Source of the DNA: Wallemia ichthyophaga EXF-994
Lineage: Eukaryota > Basidiomycota > Wallemiomycetes > Wallemiales > Wallemiaceae
Assembly (NCBI RefSeq): GCF_000400465.1
Contig: NW_008806280.1
Location: forward strand, 475,634 to 539,633
Length of the DNA: 64,000 bases
Reading direction: 5' to 3'
Each line of letters starts with the position of its first letter. Within the stretch, counting starts at the first letter, position 1. The notes below the pieces were generated by a model that was not told the origin of the DNA, ran no database searches, and was given only the letters and a program-made list of their open reading frames with translations. Below, one piece after another: positions 31,350 through 42,474 of this stretch. A program made the position numbers and the translations under genes.

Positions 31350-32669
31350 ATGTCCGTTAACAAAGTGCCAGTAGAGATTTGGGAAGAAATACTTGAATGG
31401 TGCTTTATCGCTGATGACTGGGCTATCGGCAGCAACTTGGCTCAAGTGAATACAAAAACAAGATCAAAATTACTATCGACGCCCATACCCTGGCGCAGAA
31501 TCTACATCAAGGCCGTCGAACTCCTCGATCACGATAGCGACATCAGGGAGTCGTATGAGGCGTGGGCGAGTTTAATCAAAGAGAGATCAGAGCATTCCGT
31601 GAAATACATACACCTAGATATTCTCTATGCACCCGAAAACAAAAAGTACAAGCTACTTCATACCTACTCTCTCGACAATCTGTTGAATCCATTCACTTTA
31701 CTGCAACTAGACACACTCATATTCACCTCTGGGCAGCCCTATGTCGAGCTATTTAGTATACCAGCCAAACACATCATTGCGCGGCACACGGGCCTCGACG
31801 AAGATTCTGATCCTATCGCCCTACACCTCAATAACACAGTGGAGACGGTAGATTGCGAGGATGTGGTGCTTCGATATCCTGATATATACACTGGTAATGT
31901 ATCGACATCACTCAGATCTGCCAGGTCGAACTTTGTGGGTAGAACGAATGCTATTATGAAAAGCAATCAGTGGACTGGAGATGATTTTAGAGACTGCGCC
32001 ACGGCATACGACGATGAACATTTCGATGTTATCTTCTCTAGTCCGAAGCTCGAATCTCTCACAGTCATTCATTCAGACGCCGCGACGTGGACGACGAATA
32101 AAAGCATGGCTCAGCTCAAATCACTCACTGTTAGCAATAGCCACTGCGACTTTTTTTATAATGTTCGCATGCCGAATTTGGAGAGACTGACACTCGCTGA
32201 TTGTTTCAGTATCCAGTCTAATGATTTAGCTGTCATGCCTGACTCAATTAAACACCTGGCGGTCATACGCACTGAAACTCCTTATTATTATCACTACCTA
32301 CCTAATATCATTTCGCTTAATTTGGAGGGTTCCCCTTTGGAATTGGTTCACTGGGTGGATCGACTGCTGAATGTACAAAACCATAACTTAACATCGCTCA
32401 ACTCTCTCAAAGCACTCAACATCTCTTTCACATGTGTGGATTTTGAAACGGTGCTTGAGATAGCCAAGAGGCTCGATCTGGACCAATTGGTATGTGATAT
32501 GCCCCCTGGTGAGGGACTAGAGGGATACATAAGAGACTTTGTTCCTCATGTTTGGACGAGCATAGAGCAGTATTATGAGGATGTTGAGAGAAATGATGAT
32601 CTGGAGCAGTACTTCTTCCCTGCGCCAGTGGAACCTGGTATACCACCGGATTCAGATGAGGAAACTTAA
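31350..32669 (+). CDS. F-box-like / leucine-rich repeat protein
   Basis: Single exon, 439 aa. The start, VNKVPVEIWEEILEWCF followed by NTKTRSKLLSTPIPWRRIYI, is an F-box-like pattern (Pro-x-Glu-Ile-Trp then a helix ending in Trp-Arg). The rest is a series of degenerate leucine-rich segments: FSSPKLESLTVIHSD, MAQLKSLTVSNSHC, MPNLERLTLADCFSI, LPNIISLNLEGSP and LNSLKALNISFTCVDFE, ending in an acidic tail. Such proteins are usually SCF substrate receptors in fungi, a fast-evolving, often expanded family. A decayed copy lies directly downstream. Confidence 0.78.
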   Translation: MSVNKVPVEIWEEILEWCFIADDWAIGSNLAQVNTKTRSKLLSTPIPWRRIYIKAVELLDHDSDIRESYEAWASLIKERSEHSVKYIHLDILYAPENKKYKLLHTYSLDNLLNPFTLLQLDTLIFTSGQPYVELFSIPAKHIIARHTGLDEDSDPIALHLNNTVETVDCEDVVLRYPDIYTGNVSTSLRSARSNFVGRTNAIMKSNQWTGDDFRDCATAYDDEHFDVIFSSPKLESLTVIHSDAATWTTNKSMAQLKSLTVSNSHCDFFYNVRMPNLERLTLADCFSIQSNDLAVMPDSIKHLAVIRTETPYYYHYLPNIISLNLEGSPLELVHWVDRLLNVQNHNLTSLNSLKALNISFTCVDFETVLEIAKRLDLDQLVCDMPPGEGLEGYIRDFVPHVWTSIEQYYEDVERNDDLEQYFFPAPVEPGIPPDSDEET

Positions 32670-32804
32670 GTGAATTCAGCTGTAACAATATGAATGTATT
32701 TATCGCTTATTTTGTTGTTTGTTACGTGCAATTTATTGATACCAAACATCCACCAGGTAATCTTAACGAATCAAATAGCAATCTCAGCTCTAAATATACC
32801 AACC

Positions 32805-33110
32805 AATGACAATTACAAATTACCCATAAAGATCTGGGAAGAGATCGTCGAACTTTAGTATGATGCTGACGACTGGGGGTATCGGAAGCAATTTTCAAGG
32901 AGTCAATAGAAAAAATAAAAAAATAAAAACCGGTTCTATGAAGAGTTTGGTATTATCTGCTCTAGTCCAGAGCTACAAAGCTTAAAGTGTAATGATTAGA
33001 AATGGGTAAATCTCTCGGGGCCAATTTGAAATCGCGAATACTTAGTATAAAATTTAGCAATCACCACTGCTTGACCATGACCTGATACTTCCTCGCATAA
33101 TGTACCTGAA
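32805..33110 (+). pseudogene. Decayed partial copy of the upstream F-box/LRR gene
   Basis: Sequence from about 32805 aligns by eye with the start of the gene at 31350: KLPIKIWEEIVEL against KVPVEIWEEILEW, then DADDWG against IADDWA, with a TAG in the middle (at the Trp codon) and further stops. From about 32941 it resumes at a distant point (FGIICSSPELQSL against FDVIFSSPKLESL), implying loss of roughly 500-600 bp, and degrades by about 33110. This is a tandem duplicate that lost function. Confidence 0.75.
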
Positions 33111-33180
33111 CTTATTTCTTCCTAATGATTGACGTCATCTTTTCATAAATTGATACAGTACAAAATTGGTGAATGGATAA

Positions 33181-35040
33181 TTAACGAAATCGTAGCATCA
33201 TCTCTGTGTCATGCCAGTCCTCATACCGATGAAGCGCTGGACAAAGGAATAAGCATGTTGAGTGAGACTGTTTGCTTCGGCTGTGTGTGGGGGGATGGTG
33301 TGAGGTGAGTAAGAATGAAAGAAAAGAGAGAGGAAGGTACGTACGCTGTTCATCTTGCTGCCCTTTCTGCTCCTCCTCGTTCTCGTTCCCCTGCTCCTGC
33401 TCATATTCCTCCCCATCGCCATCATCGCCATCATCGCCCTCAAGATCGATGACGAGAGCGGCAGAATGCCAGCCAGCAGCGGCGACGGAGAAAGCGAAGA
33501 AACGTTTGCGAGTGCCGCCGTCACCTTCACCATCGCTTTTGAAGGAGACGGGGAGAGGATCACTAACATCGCCATCGCGGAGGTGGTCCAAACCGTTTAC
33601 ACCAAGTTTACCACCTTTCTGCGACCCCCAAGCACGTACGTGTCCGTCACGCGTGAGCGCGAGAGCGTGGTAATCACCTCTGGCGACATCTACAACATTG
33701 TCCAATCCAACGAGCGTAGGCTGACTGTCATCTCTAGTAGCGTCGCCTGCAAATACGGCAAAATTGCGGTGGATGGAGGGTGCATAAAGGGTGAACTGAC
33801 GGAATGAGCATGTTATGTGGCTGAGATGAGGTGCTTCATCGCCGTCGGGAAGCAGTTTCCGCAGGTTCTCAGGAGCAAAATGAGTGAGCTGTAGTGTGTC
33901 AGCATTATACAACCCCGCAACACCCAATCAATGGTCAACCTACCTCATTCCACCGCCGACTACCATCGAGAAACATCTCGTGCATGTCACGCACCCGCTC
34001 GCTGCCGCGCAAACCACGTCGTGTGGACAGATCCATCCTGTAAACTCTACCAGAAGCAGTGAGGGCGAGCATAGCGTCTTCTGCGTTGGCAATCTGGGCG
34101 ACAGACTGGCCGGGTATGTGAGGTAGTGTGACGGCGTCTGGTGTGTAGTCGAAGACTGAGGCAAGGATAGTCCTCCTACCCCCAGCCCCATCAGCCCGAC
34201 CATGTGCATGCTGTCGCGGACCGGCGTCGTGCGCCACCCTGTACTCCTCGCGCAACAGACAATCATGAGGCCAAAAAACGAGAATGGCGCCGCTGGTGAG
34301 CAGTAGTGCGGAATGCGTCCATCCAGCGCTTATCTGAGCAATTGCGTCATTTTCGAGACATGCGTGCGTGATGCGCTGCGTGAGCGCGGGGGATATCGAC
34401 TGGTAGACGCGGCCTTTGTCGTCGGTGAGGAGGATATGAGCACGACCTGCGCTGTGAATTTAATAGGTTAGTAGATATCACAACACACACCGTCCACCCA
34501 CCTCATATCGACGGTGCGGAAAGGGAGTTCGAGAGTAGATGGAGTGGCTACGCGCGCGCCAGGATTCCTGTAGTCTACATGACCGAAAGGGACGATATCA
34601 CCGTTGAACTGACCCCAGAAGACGACTTGTCCGTTGCGACCGAGAGCGTGGAATGACCAGCCACCAGCAACGACCTGGACAAGATCTATACCGGTGCGTA
34701 TGGGAATGGGAGTGGGAACACAGTTACCGCGTGCTATGCGTGGATCGTGGAAATCAATACCGAGGCGCCCATTGGTGGCTACACCCCAGACGTAGAGCTG
34801 AGGAGAAAGGGCGCGCTTGTAGATGCGCTGCCAGTCGAGGTTATGAGATTGGGATGATTGAGTTAATACACGTAAAGCAATATACTTTGTTTGTGCGCTG
34901 AGCTTGCGTTTCCAAATCAGGGCATCGAGGATCAAGGCGTGGAGAGAGCGTGAAGAGCTGCCAATAGCAAGAATATCGCGGGGAGAGAGGAGAGGGAATA
35001 AAGAATCGAGAATAATTTCAGTTGGAACTTTATCGAGCAT
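33181..35040 (-). CDS. SAF1: Saf1-like F-box and RCC1-repeat protein, copy B
   Basis: Start ATG at 35040; introns near 34455-34500 and 33890-33945 match those of copy A, and a third (GTACGT donor, CCAG acceptor, near 33240-33340) leads to an end reading YEDWHDTEMMLRFR. F-box: MLDKVPTEIILDSLFPLLSP, then LAIGSSSRSLHALILDALIW. RCC1-like blades: QLYVWGVATNGRLGIDF, SFHALGRNGQVVFWGQF, SAGWTHSALLLTSGAILVFW, GDYHALALTRDGHVRAWGSQ, and WHSAALVIDLEG. Before the last intron is a Glu/Gln/Asp-rich low-complexity stretch absent from copy A. Expected role: SCF substrate receptor; target unknown. It is divergent from MAD1 with 22 bp between start codons. Confidence 0.85.
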
Positions 35041-35062
35041 TGATGGCGGTTGATCAAATACA

Positions 35063-37048
35063 ATGGACAGTCCCAGTAAATCACTTAAACGAAATCACAA
35101 CCAAGATGATTTGTCGCGGTCGTTGAAGCAGCGCACTTACGAGACTAGCATTAGTAAATCACAGTATGAGCGTAAATTACTGGCATTTGAAACGACAAAG
35201 AGAGAATTCGAGATAACGATGCGGGAGAAGAATCTGCAGCATGGAAAATTGGTTAAGGATATCTCTTATTATAAGGACAAGGCGGAGACAGCGCACAAGG
35301 AGAAGGACGCGGCTCTTGCACTGGCTAATCAGAACAAGACGGAGAATGATAAAACACAGAGCCAGCACAGATACACGCTTGGTCAATTAAAAGAGGAGAA
35401 TATTCAATTGAAAATGGATTTGGACAGCCTTCAATCACAGTACACACGCCAAATCCATTCCAAGGATTCTGTGATTAGTTCAATCGAGCATAGGTGTGCT
35501 TCTCTAGAAGAAGATCTTCATTCTGCCATCGAAACTTCCAATCTGAGACAATCCTTACTCGAAAATACCCGCAGGTCGTTGGATACCCTCGAACAAGACA
35601 AGTCATCGAGTAACATTGACTCCTCACACGCTTACACCTCTTTCATGCGCGATGAGCTCTCTAAGCAGTCCTCCATCAACAAACATTTGGAATCCCAGAA
35701 CAAATCGTTGAACAGAGACTTGAACGGGCTTAAAGAGAAGTCTGCTAAATTTGACGTTCTTAGAGAGGAGAAATTGGCGCTCTCCTCTAAACTAAAGATG
35801 CTCGATAGAGTAAGCACGCAGTTGTCCAGTGTGGAGTTGGAGCGTGATTCCTTACTTAAAGAAAAGGAAGGCTGGCAAGATGTCTTACAACCAGGTGAAT
35901 CACCTGCCACTGTAACCACCCTCATTGCACAGCTAAGACTGGAGAATGCCACTCTCAGAGAGAGTGTAGGATCAACCAACGCTGATAAGAGTGGTCACTC
36001 TACAGAACTAGCTCAGTTGCTGGACCAAATCGACAGTCTGAGAAAGGCAGAAGCGCAGCTGCAAATTAACGTTGAGAAACTCACCACCTCCACCACAAGC
36101 CAGTACAGACTACTAGAGTTGTCACAACAGGAAGTGTCCTCGCTGAAGAAACAACTCGACACAATACTATCAGAAGAAGAGACACTTAATGCTCACAAAC
36201 TTGACACTCTTCATCACGACAGAATGGTTGGTTTGGAGGGGCTATTGCAGCAGCACAAAAGCGAGAATGAGAAGCTGGCAAGAGAGATGTTCAATCTGTC
36301 CAAGAGCACAACGACTGACACGAGTAATGAGAAAGCCTTCCAACTCAAGATAGACCACGCTGAGCAGACAATCGTCTCCCTCAAAGCTGAAGCGCAGGAG
36401 GAAATAAACAAATTGGCTGAGCAAGTGGCACACCTCGAGCATAAAGTGGGCAGAGGAGAGTTCAATTGCAAGAATATTCGCGTGCTAGAAATGCGCGATA
36501 ATCCAATCTCCCAAGACTACGCTATACGCAGCGAGACGCTGAGTGCGTTGAGAGAGGAGAACAGAATGCTTTTGGAGGAGAAGGAGGGGAGGGAGGAGAA
36601 TGCGATGCAATCAGTGCAATCGACACATCCGTCACTCCCCCTCCAAACAACCCTCAATCACACCAAGGAAATAAAGACACTGGAGCAGCAGCTCTCCGAC
36701 AAAGACAAGCGTATGCTGCGCCTCAAGGGCATTTTCTCAGACAAAGCTGCTGAATTTCGCGAAGCTATATACTCGTTGCTGGGTTACAGAGTACAATTTC
36801 TCCCCAACGGACGCGTACGACTCAACTCGGCGTATGCAGCCTCAGAAAGCGGGGGAATACTCTTCCAATCGAATGAAGACGACCAGGGGACTATGAAAGT
36901 GGAAGATGGGGGGCTTGATGGTGTAGAGGATTTGCTAAGGTTCTGGGTTAATGAGAGAGAGTCAATACCGTGTTTCATGGCAAACCTCTGCCTGGAACTG
37001 TGGGATGCAAATGAGAGGAACGAAAGAGGACGCTTGGCTGTGCGGTAG
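35063..37048 (+). CDS. MAD1: Spindle assembly checkpoint protein Mad1
   Basis: Single exon, 661 aa. About 560 residues are coiled coil rich in Lys/Glu/Leu/Gln (e.g. KREFEITMREKNLQHGKLV). The segment FNCKNIRVLEMRDNPISQDY corresponds to the conserved Mad1 motif 'KVLHL-NP' just before the C-terminal region. The C-terminal domain, FREAIYSLLGYRVQFLPNGR through VRLNSAYAASESGGILFQSN, is the Mad1 RWD-like fold that binds kinetochores. Known role: recruits Mad2 to unattached kinetochores and nuclear pores. Shorter than yeast Mad1 (749 aa) but complete at both ends. Its promoter must overlap the start of Saf1-like copy B. Confidence 0.9.
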   Translation: MDSPSKSLKRNHNQDDLSRSLKQRTYETSISKSQYERKLLAFETTKREFEITMREKNLQHGKLVKDISYYKDKAETAHKEKDAALALANQNKTENDKTQSQHRYTLGQLKEENIQLKMDLDSLQSQYTRQIHSKDSVISSIEHRCASLEEDLHSAIETSNLRQSLLENTRRSLDTLEQDKSSSNIDSSHAYTSFMRDELSKQSSINKHLESQNKSLNRDLNGLKEKSAKFDVLREEKLALSSKLKMLDRVSTQLSSVELERDSLLKEKEGWQDVLQPGESPATVTTLIAQLRLENATLRESVGSTNADKSGHSTELAQLLDQIDSLRKAEAQLQINVEKLTTSTTSQYRLLELSQQEVSSLKKQLDTILSEEETLNAHKLDTLHHDRMVGLEGLLQQHKSENEKLAREMFNLSKSTTTDTSNEKAFQLKIDHAEQTIVSLKAEAQEEINKLAEQVAHLEHKVGRGEFNCKNIRVLEMRDNPISQDYAIRSETLSALREENRMLLEEKEGREENAMQSVQSTHPSLPLQTTLNHTKEIKTLEQQLSDKDKRMLRLKGIFSDKAAEFREAIYSLLGYRVQFLPNGRVRLNSAYAASESGGILFQSNEDDQGTMKVEDGGLDGVEDLLRFWVNERESIPCFMANLCLELWDANERNERGRLAVR

Positions 37049-37417
37049 GCGAGTGTGATTGTATTTGTAAATGCGATAAGCATGTTTTGTTTTTATATGT
37101 CTGATGTCTGAAAAGTACAATTTTCTGGGGAGCGTAGTTGTGCACCCCTAAAACACGGTGAACGAACGTCTAAAAGGAACAAAATGTTTTGCTATTCCAG
37201 TGGTGCATGACCCCTAACGTTGCAATCTAATGCCTAAACGCGTAGCACTCACCGAAAATGGAAGCAAGCCATGGGAGCTACACAGATTATAGTTACGAAT
37301 AATAAACATAGAATAAAGTCACAGAAATACGGAAACCCCAAATATTTTTATTCGTTTACCCCTTTATTGCCACCACCTCTCAACTCCTGTCATTCCTCAT
37401 CCGCCGCTTAATCCCAA
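37049..37417. other. Intergenic region between MAD1 and the Unc13 gene
   Basis: No supported gene. AT-rich sequence with the presumed YNC13 promoter. Confidence 0.5.
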
Positions 37418-40400
37418 ATGAGCATCATCGATAAGGGAAAGGGCGCAGATAGAGACAGCGTATACAATCACGCGCTCAGAGTGGCGTATCTCTCACATCT
37501 CACCTCCCCAAAGCCTTCCCAGCCTTCACAGACGGCAGCCTTCACGTCACCGCACAAGCAGACGTCTTCGAAGCACCTAGCATCCATATCCTCCATCTCC
37601 ATCTCCGACGTTCTCAAGGATTCTCTCACTCGGGACAGCAAAGGTGTCAAGTTCCCCGAGAAATTCGTCAAAGCGTTGGAGAAGAAGTGCGAGCAGGTGG
37701 CTATGGGCAGGGATCCAATGTGGGTTGCTAATTTTACAAGGCCTGCCTTTCTAATTACCCCGCAGCTACAATGACAGAGACTTCAGGGCTATCATCGGCG
37801 TCTTTTACGGCAAATTCAGCAGGAACAAGCAAACTTACAAATCTAATCGCAAAATTGAAGAAATAGTTATGCATTTTGTCTCGGAAGCTGTGGTTCATTT
37901 GAAGAAAATATCCCCTGATAACTGGCAGAATCTGATTATACTACAGTCTGTCAAATTTATTCAGCTTATCTCAAACACGCTTAAGTCCATCTCCGGCGTC
38001 TCCACGGAACTCCTCGATCGTATTAAAGGTTATGAGGCTAAACTTAATCCTGGACATGACATCAGCACGAGAGATGTTACTAGGGAGGGCACAAGGGACG
38101 CTATGAAAGACACCCCAAATAAACAACCAGGCAGCCCTATTCCATCCACTCCAAATCCCGGGATCAGTCATTTGGTTAGCGATATGCCTATGGTCCTCAC
38201 TGTCGGTGAACTCTACGGCAAATCACCCCTCACCCTCCAGGAAGATGTCAACGTCATCAGCCTGATTGTCTCTGAAAAAGCTGCTCTCAACGATATTAAG
38301 ACATGTCTCCAACATCTCGGCTCTGATGAGGCTATCACAGGCAAGGTATCCGACTTTGCCTCCGAGCAGGCATATGATCATTGGAAGTTGATCGAAATGG
38401 AAACTCTCACTCAGCTTATGAAAATGATGGTCCAGCTAAACCCAGCCCTTGCCAAGTCTGGCCCTTCTGATACTCTGCCATCACCAAGACCTACATTTCA
38501 GCAATCCAATTCAAATTCTCAAGAAGACTACTTAAACACCCTTTCGCGTAATACCCACGCTTCAATTTCACGCAAGCCTTCAATGACCTCACGATTCTCT
38601 TTAAGCTCAGTAGCTGATGCAGTCTCAAGAACTACATCGAATGAAGATGAGAAGAGCGGTGAGAATGCAAATTACCATCAAGCGATTCAAACTCATGATT
38701 ACACTATCATTCCACCATCCCCAAGAAGTTATTATGCAAGTCTGCTCAATCAGTCTATGGCTTTCGATTTGGATGCGATGCAAAACATGTCTGAGGATGA
38801 CCAAGTATCGTTGGGTATTATTTCATCTCGCCATCTAGAATTACTCGCTGAATGTGCAGTACGTTGGCGTATTAGCCCACCATCAAAGACGGCAGCATTT
38901 GTCAATGAGATGGTAATGAGATTCGAGACTGACCAAGTACCAATTGACTGCATACATGAGGCAATCAGAGGAGTACAGAAAACACTAGGTGAATGGCAAC
39001 TAGACCAGTGGCCAACAATCGATCGCAATTCTCTTATTAGTCTATACAAGCGAGTAGCATACACATCACTGATTAGAATTGGTGAGAGACTCGATGACGC
39101 TTTGTCTTCTAGTGCGGATGATCTTTACACTGATACAGAGATTCTTCCCATCCTACATGACACTGGACTTCTTATACAAGGTGGCATGGATATCCAGTTC
39201 GAACTTGATAGAATCAAAGGGAGAGTGTCAGAATTCGCTAAAAACACCTACAATGCTGAACGAAAGACTGTTGAAAATACAAACCGTCTAAGCGTAATGG
39301 ATTCCGCTTTCGCTTTAGTTGAATGGGTGCAGAAGACAGGAAAGAAATTAGACAAACTATACCCAATGCCCCTTCTTGAGTGGGTGGGGTGCCTAATTAT
39401 TGATTATCACACTAACAAGCCCCAGTTACATCGACATTGTACCCCTATTTATTGAAAAGGCTGTGCCTTTGTGTATTGCAGATATCAAGTGGAAGATACC
39501 CATGTTCTTGGAACAACTACGAAGCAGGCCAAATGGATTTCCTATAGACGACGCATTTGAGTTAATGTCGAGGGTGAGGAGGTTGATTACTTTTTCAAAT
39601 CAAGCGTGTCCTGGGTGAGGGTGGTGTTATTTTGAGGTACTCTACTTACATCTCTAGCAGAGCTCAACTGGACTTTTCTATAAGCACTGCCTTCGGTCCA
39701 TTTGTGGAGCACTACTTGGAGCAGTCTGGCCGCAAGACAGAGCAGTGGGTGCAAGCTGTGAGTGGGAGTGGGAGTCCATAGTAAAGTACAGTGCAACTGA
39801 CGCGTTACAGGCTATCAGAGCGGATAATTTCCAACAGGAGGACAATATCGGCCACTCGTCGTCAATAGTTGATCTCTTCGCATCGCTCAAAACGTGTGTG
39901 CTAAACATTAAAAACCTCGACTGGCCAGATCAAGTGGAGCACGCCAAGTACATGACCAGACAGGCAAAAACGCTCAGTCGGGCGATCGACCAATACAGCA
40001 GGACGTTACTGGATATGTTTATGAACGAGATGTTTCCAGCCCCGCTACCAGAGACGCCACTGCCTGGACAATCAGCGTGGGTGGCCCGAGCGCAGCATTT
40101 CGTACAGGGTGAAAAGAAAACGGTGCCGTTCAACTTTGACGCAAAATCTTGCGTCAAGTTGAACAACATAGAGTCTGCGAAATCGCTCCTCGACAGTCTG
40201 TATACTCTGTGCGATGCTGACGAGGTAGCCAACATGCTACAGGAGGGTGAAGGTGAGGGTGAGAGTAAAGCTGTGTACTCTAACACCCCATCCACATCCA
40301 CACATAACCCCCGCTACCTCTTCTCTATCAAGGTCGTCATGGCGGAGGATCTTCGCGCGAGAGACCTCTCACCAGGACGATTGGATCCTTTCGTTACTAT

Positions 40401-41818
40401 CGCCGACGAGCGTGGTGATCGCATTTACAAGAGCAGGACTATCTATAACGCCCGCAACCCGCGTTGGGAGGAGAGCGTCGACCTGTCGCTCACAAAGGCG
40501 CTCTGGATCGGCGCTACTCTCTGGGACAGGAGCACAATCGGCGAACACAAACTGATCGGTAGGGGCTATCTCAAACTCGACCCTCCTAAGTATGAAGATT
40601 GTCTGCCGCAGGACAAGTGGCTGAAGTTGGATTCTAATAATGGCGCTGTGCTCCTGCGCGTGAGCATGGAAGGCGAGAAGGATGACATACAGTTCCATTT
40701 TGGCAGAGCTAATATATCGCTCAAGAGGGCAGAGTCTGATATGTGTCGGACGATAGTTGATAAAATGTCACCGTTCATTCAGCAGTGTCTCAACAGAACA
40801 GTGCTGCGCTCTCTTCGCAAAGGGGGTGGATACTCGGAGCAGGTGACCAAGACTATTGACAATATCACGGCCAACTATAAAAATTGGAAAACTCAACGCA
40901 CGAACCAGTCGATGGATAGCGAGATACCACTGCCTAAAGATGAGCTACCACCGACACCACCAACAGCTGCAGTGATGCGCAATCGCAATCGCACTGATCA
41001 GCTGACAGATGAGGAGATCGAGGATGCTATTGGACCTCTTTTTGATTACTTTGATGCTAACTTTGCAGTACTGGCGTCGACGCTGACTGATACTGCCAAG
41101 ATAACAGTCATGTCGAGGGTGTGGAAGGAGGTGCTTATGACAATAGAGGGGTTACTCGTACCTCCGCTGTCGGAGCACTTTAGCGATATGAGGCCACTTC
41201 CAGATAAAGAAGTGGATATAGTGTTTAAGTGGCTGCAGTCGCTGAGACTTTTCTTTTACGCTGATGGTGAAGGACTGCCGCTTGAGACGCTGCAGAACCA
41301 AAAATACAACGAAATAGTATCAATACGGCTGTACTACGACTGGCCGACGTGAGTGGATGTGTTACATGTTCGTTACTCCAACTAACACTAACAATTGCAG
41401 TGATCCACTAATGGAGGAGTGTGTCAAGATGATGCAGATGGGTCTGCGCAAGGCGCCCACATTGCGCAAGAAGAGAAAGACAGTCAAATCGCACAGGAAC
41501 ATGGGTACGATCAAGGCGCGCAAGAAGAAAGATCACAAGCTGCAAGAATCAGATCATGGAGATATCATACTCAAAATCTTGCGTATGCGTCCATCTACTA
41601 AGGATTTCGTCGGTCAGCAGTTAGAGGTATCGAGTAATTACAAACCTGCGAAAAATAGATTAACGGATGGTATTACGCAGATAAAGAAGGGAATCGATAG
41701 CGCGGCTTTGCGCACAAAGAGATCGTCTGTAGTTTCTACCATGAGTAATAGCCCGAATACTGACGCTAGCTATGGTAATACTAGTACTACTGGGAATACT
41801 ACGAATTCGAGCATCTAG
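37418..41818 (+). CDS. ync13: Unc13/Munc13-family protein (Ync13-like) with central C2 domain
   Basis: Six exons; frame-restoring introns lie near 37720-37765, 39380-39425, 39618-39661, 39757-39809 and 41350-41400. The spliced protein is about 1,360 aa. Features in order: N-terminal conserved part (RDFRAIIGVFYGKFSRNKQT, ILQSVKFIQLISNTLK), a MUN/MHD1-type helical region (YIDIVPLFIEKAVPLCIADI and AQLDFSISTAFGPFVEHYLE), a C2 domain (FSIKVVMAEDLRARDLSPGR, LDPFVTIADE, NPRWEESVDL), then an MHD2-like region and a basic, Ser/Thr-rich tail. C2 between the two MHDs is the fungal Unc13 arrangement; S. pombe Ync13 works in exocytosis and endocytosis during cytokinesis. The Asp-rich C2 loops suggest possible calcium or lipid binding. 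Confidence 0.87.
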
Positions 41819-41933
41819 TATGGTGCTATATGGCGCCACGCCTTTCTTGTTTGTTTAGCGTATTGAATGCATGTTATTTGTAAAAGCAAAGGAACAATAA
41901 ATGAAGTACTACTAAGTAAGATACATGGGATAA

Positions 41934-42347
41934 TTACAGTTTGGTATCGCCTTGGCGTTTTCTGGATTGATTGGCTTCGTCGTAAGAAGGTAGGGAGTAG
42001 TCTTGGGGATGAGTGGGCGGCTGTGGTTGTGGTTGTGGTTGTGGTTGTGGTTGTGGTTGTGGCTGTGGCTGTGGTTGGTGTGATTGCTGCTGCTGCTGCT
42101 GTGCGCCTTGGACATAGACAATTTTAGGCGGCTCATCCTCATAAAAACCATTGCGGTAGTGGTGTATGATATACCAGGCGTGTATAACCGCAGGTATCCA
42201 TAACACGACAAATAGAACAAGGTTGATGAGGACGTGTGTGGCACCTTTGGTTGAGCAGCCAGTGACAAAAGCGACGCTGAGAGTTGGAATGAAAATTGCT
42301 AAAATCCCATTGAGGATCCTTTCGCAGCCATTGTGTCCTTGCATTTG
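41934..42347 (-). CDS. PMP3/UPF0057-family small membrane protein with Pro-Gln tail
   Basis: I prefer the ATG at 42347 (137 aa, MQGHNGCERILNGILAIFIP) because the family domain begins at once; the frame is open to 42413. Two TM helices (ILAIFIPTLSVAFVTGCS and VLINLVLFVVLWIPAVIHAW) match the PMP3/SNA family, small plasma- or vacuolar-membrane proteins affecting membrane potential and ion tolerance. The tail is unusual: a Gln run, then a (Gln-Pro)n run from the ACAACC repeat at about 42015-42070, then LPSYDEA. The related yeast Sna3 and Sna4 carry PPxY-type signals for Rsp5-dependent sorting; LPSY resembles these. It converges on the Unc13 gene. Confidence 0.82.
   Translation of the reverse strand, partial: QMQGHNGCERILNGILAIFIPTLSVAFVTGCSTKGATHVLINLVLFVVLWIPAVIHAWYIIHHYRNGFYEDEPPKIVYVQGAQQQQQQSHQPQPQPQPQPQPQPQPQPQPPTHPQDYSLPSYDEANQSRKRQGDTKL
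42015..42072. repeat. Hexanucleotide (GTTGTG)n coding repeat
   Basis: GTTGTG/GCTGTG units repeated about nine times on the plus strand encode Gln-Pro dipeptides in the PMP3-like protein on the minus strand. An adjacent CTG run encodes Gln. Confidence 0.85.
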
Positions 42348-42474
42348 GATGGCAGTGGGAGTGGAGAGAGCGACACGCACACACGCAGACACCAAACCAA
42401 ACCCAAACACCAAGATATAAATACAATTGTAAAATAAAATAAAGAATATTATAATGTAATATCCCCCTTGAACG

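Noticed and set aside
42015-42127. Plus-strand Val-rich frame through the (GTTGTG)n repeat
   Set aside because: It is the complement of the Gln-Pro tail of the PMP3-family gene.
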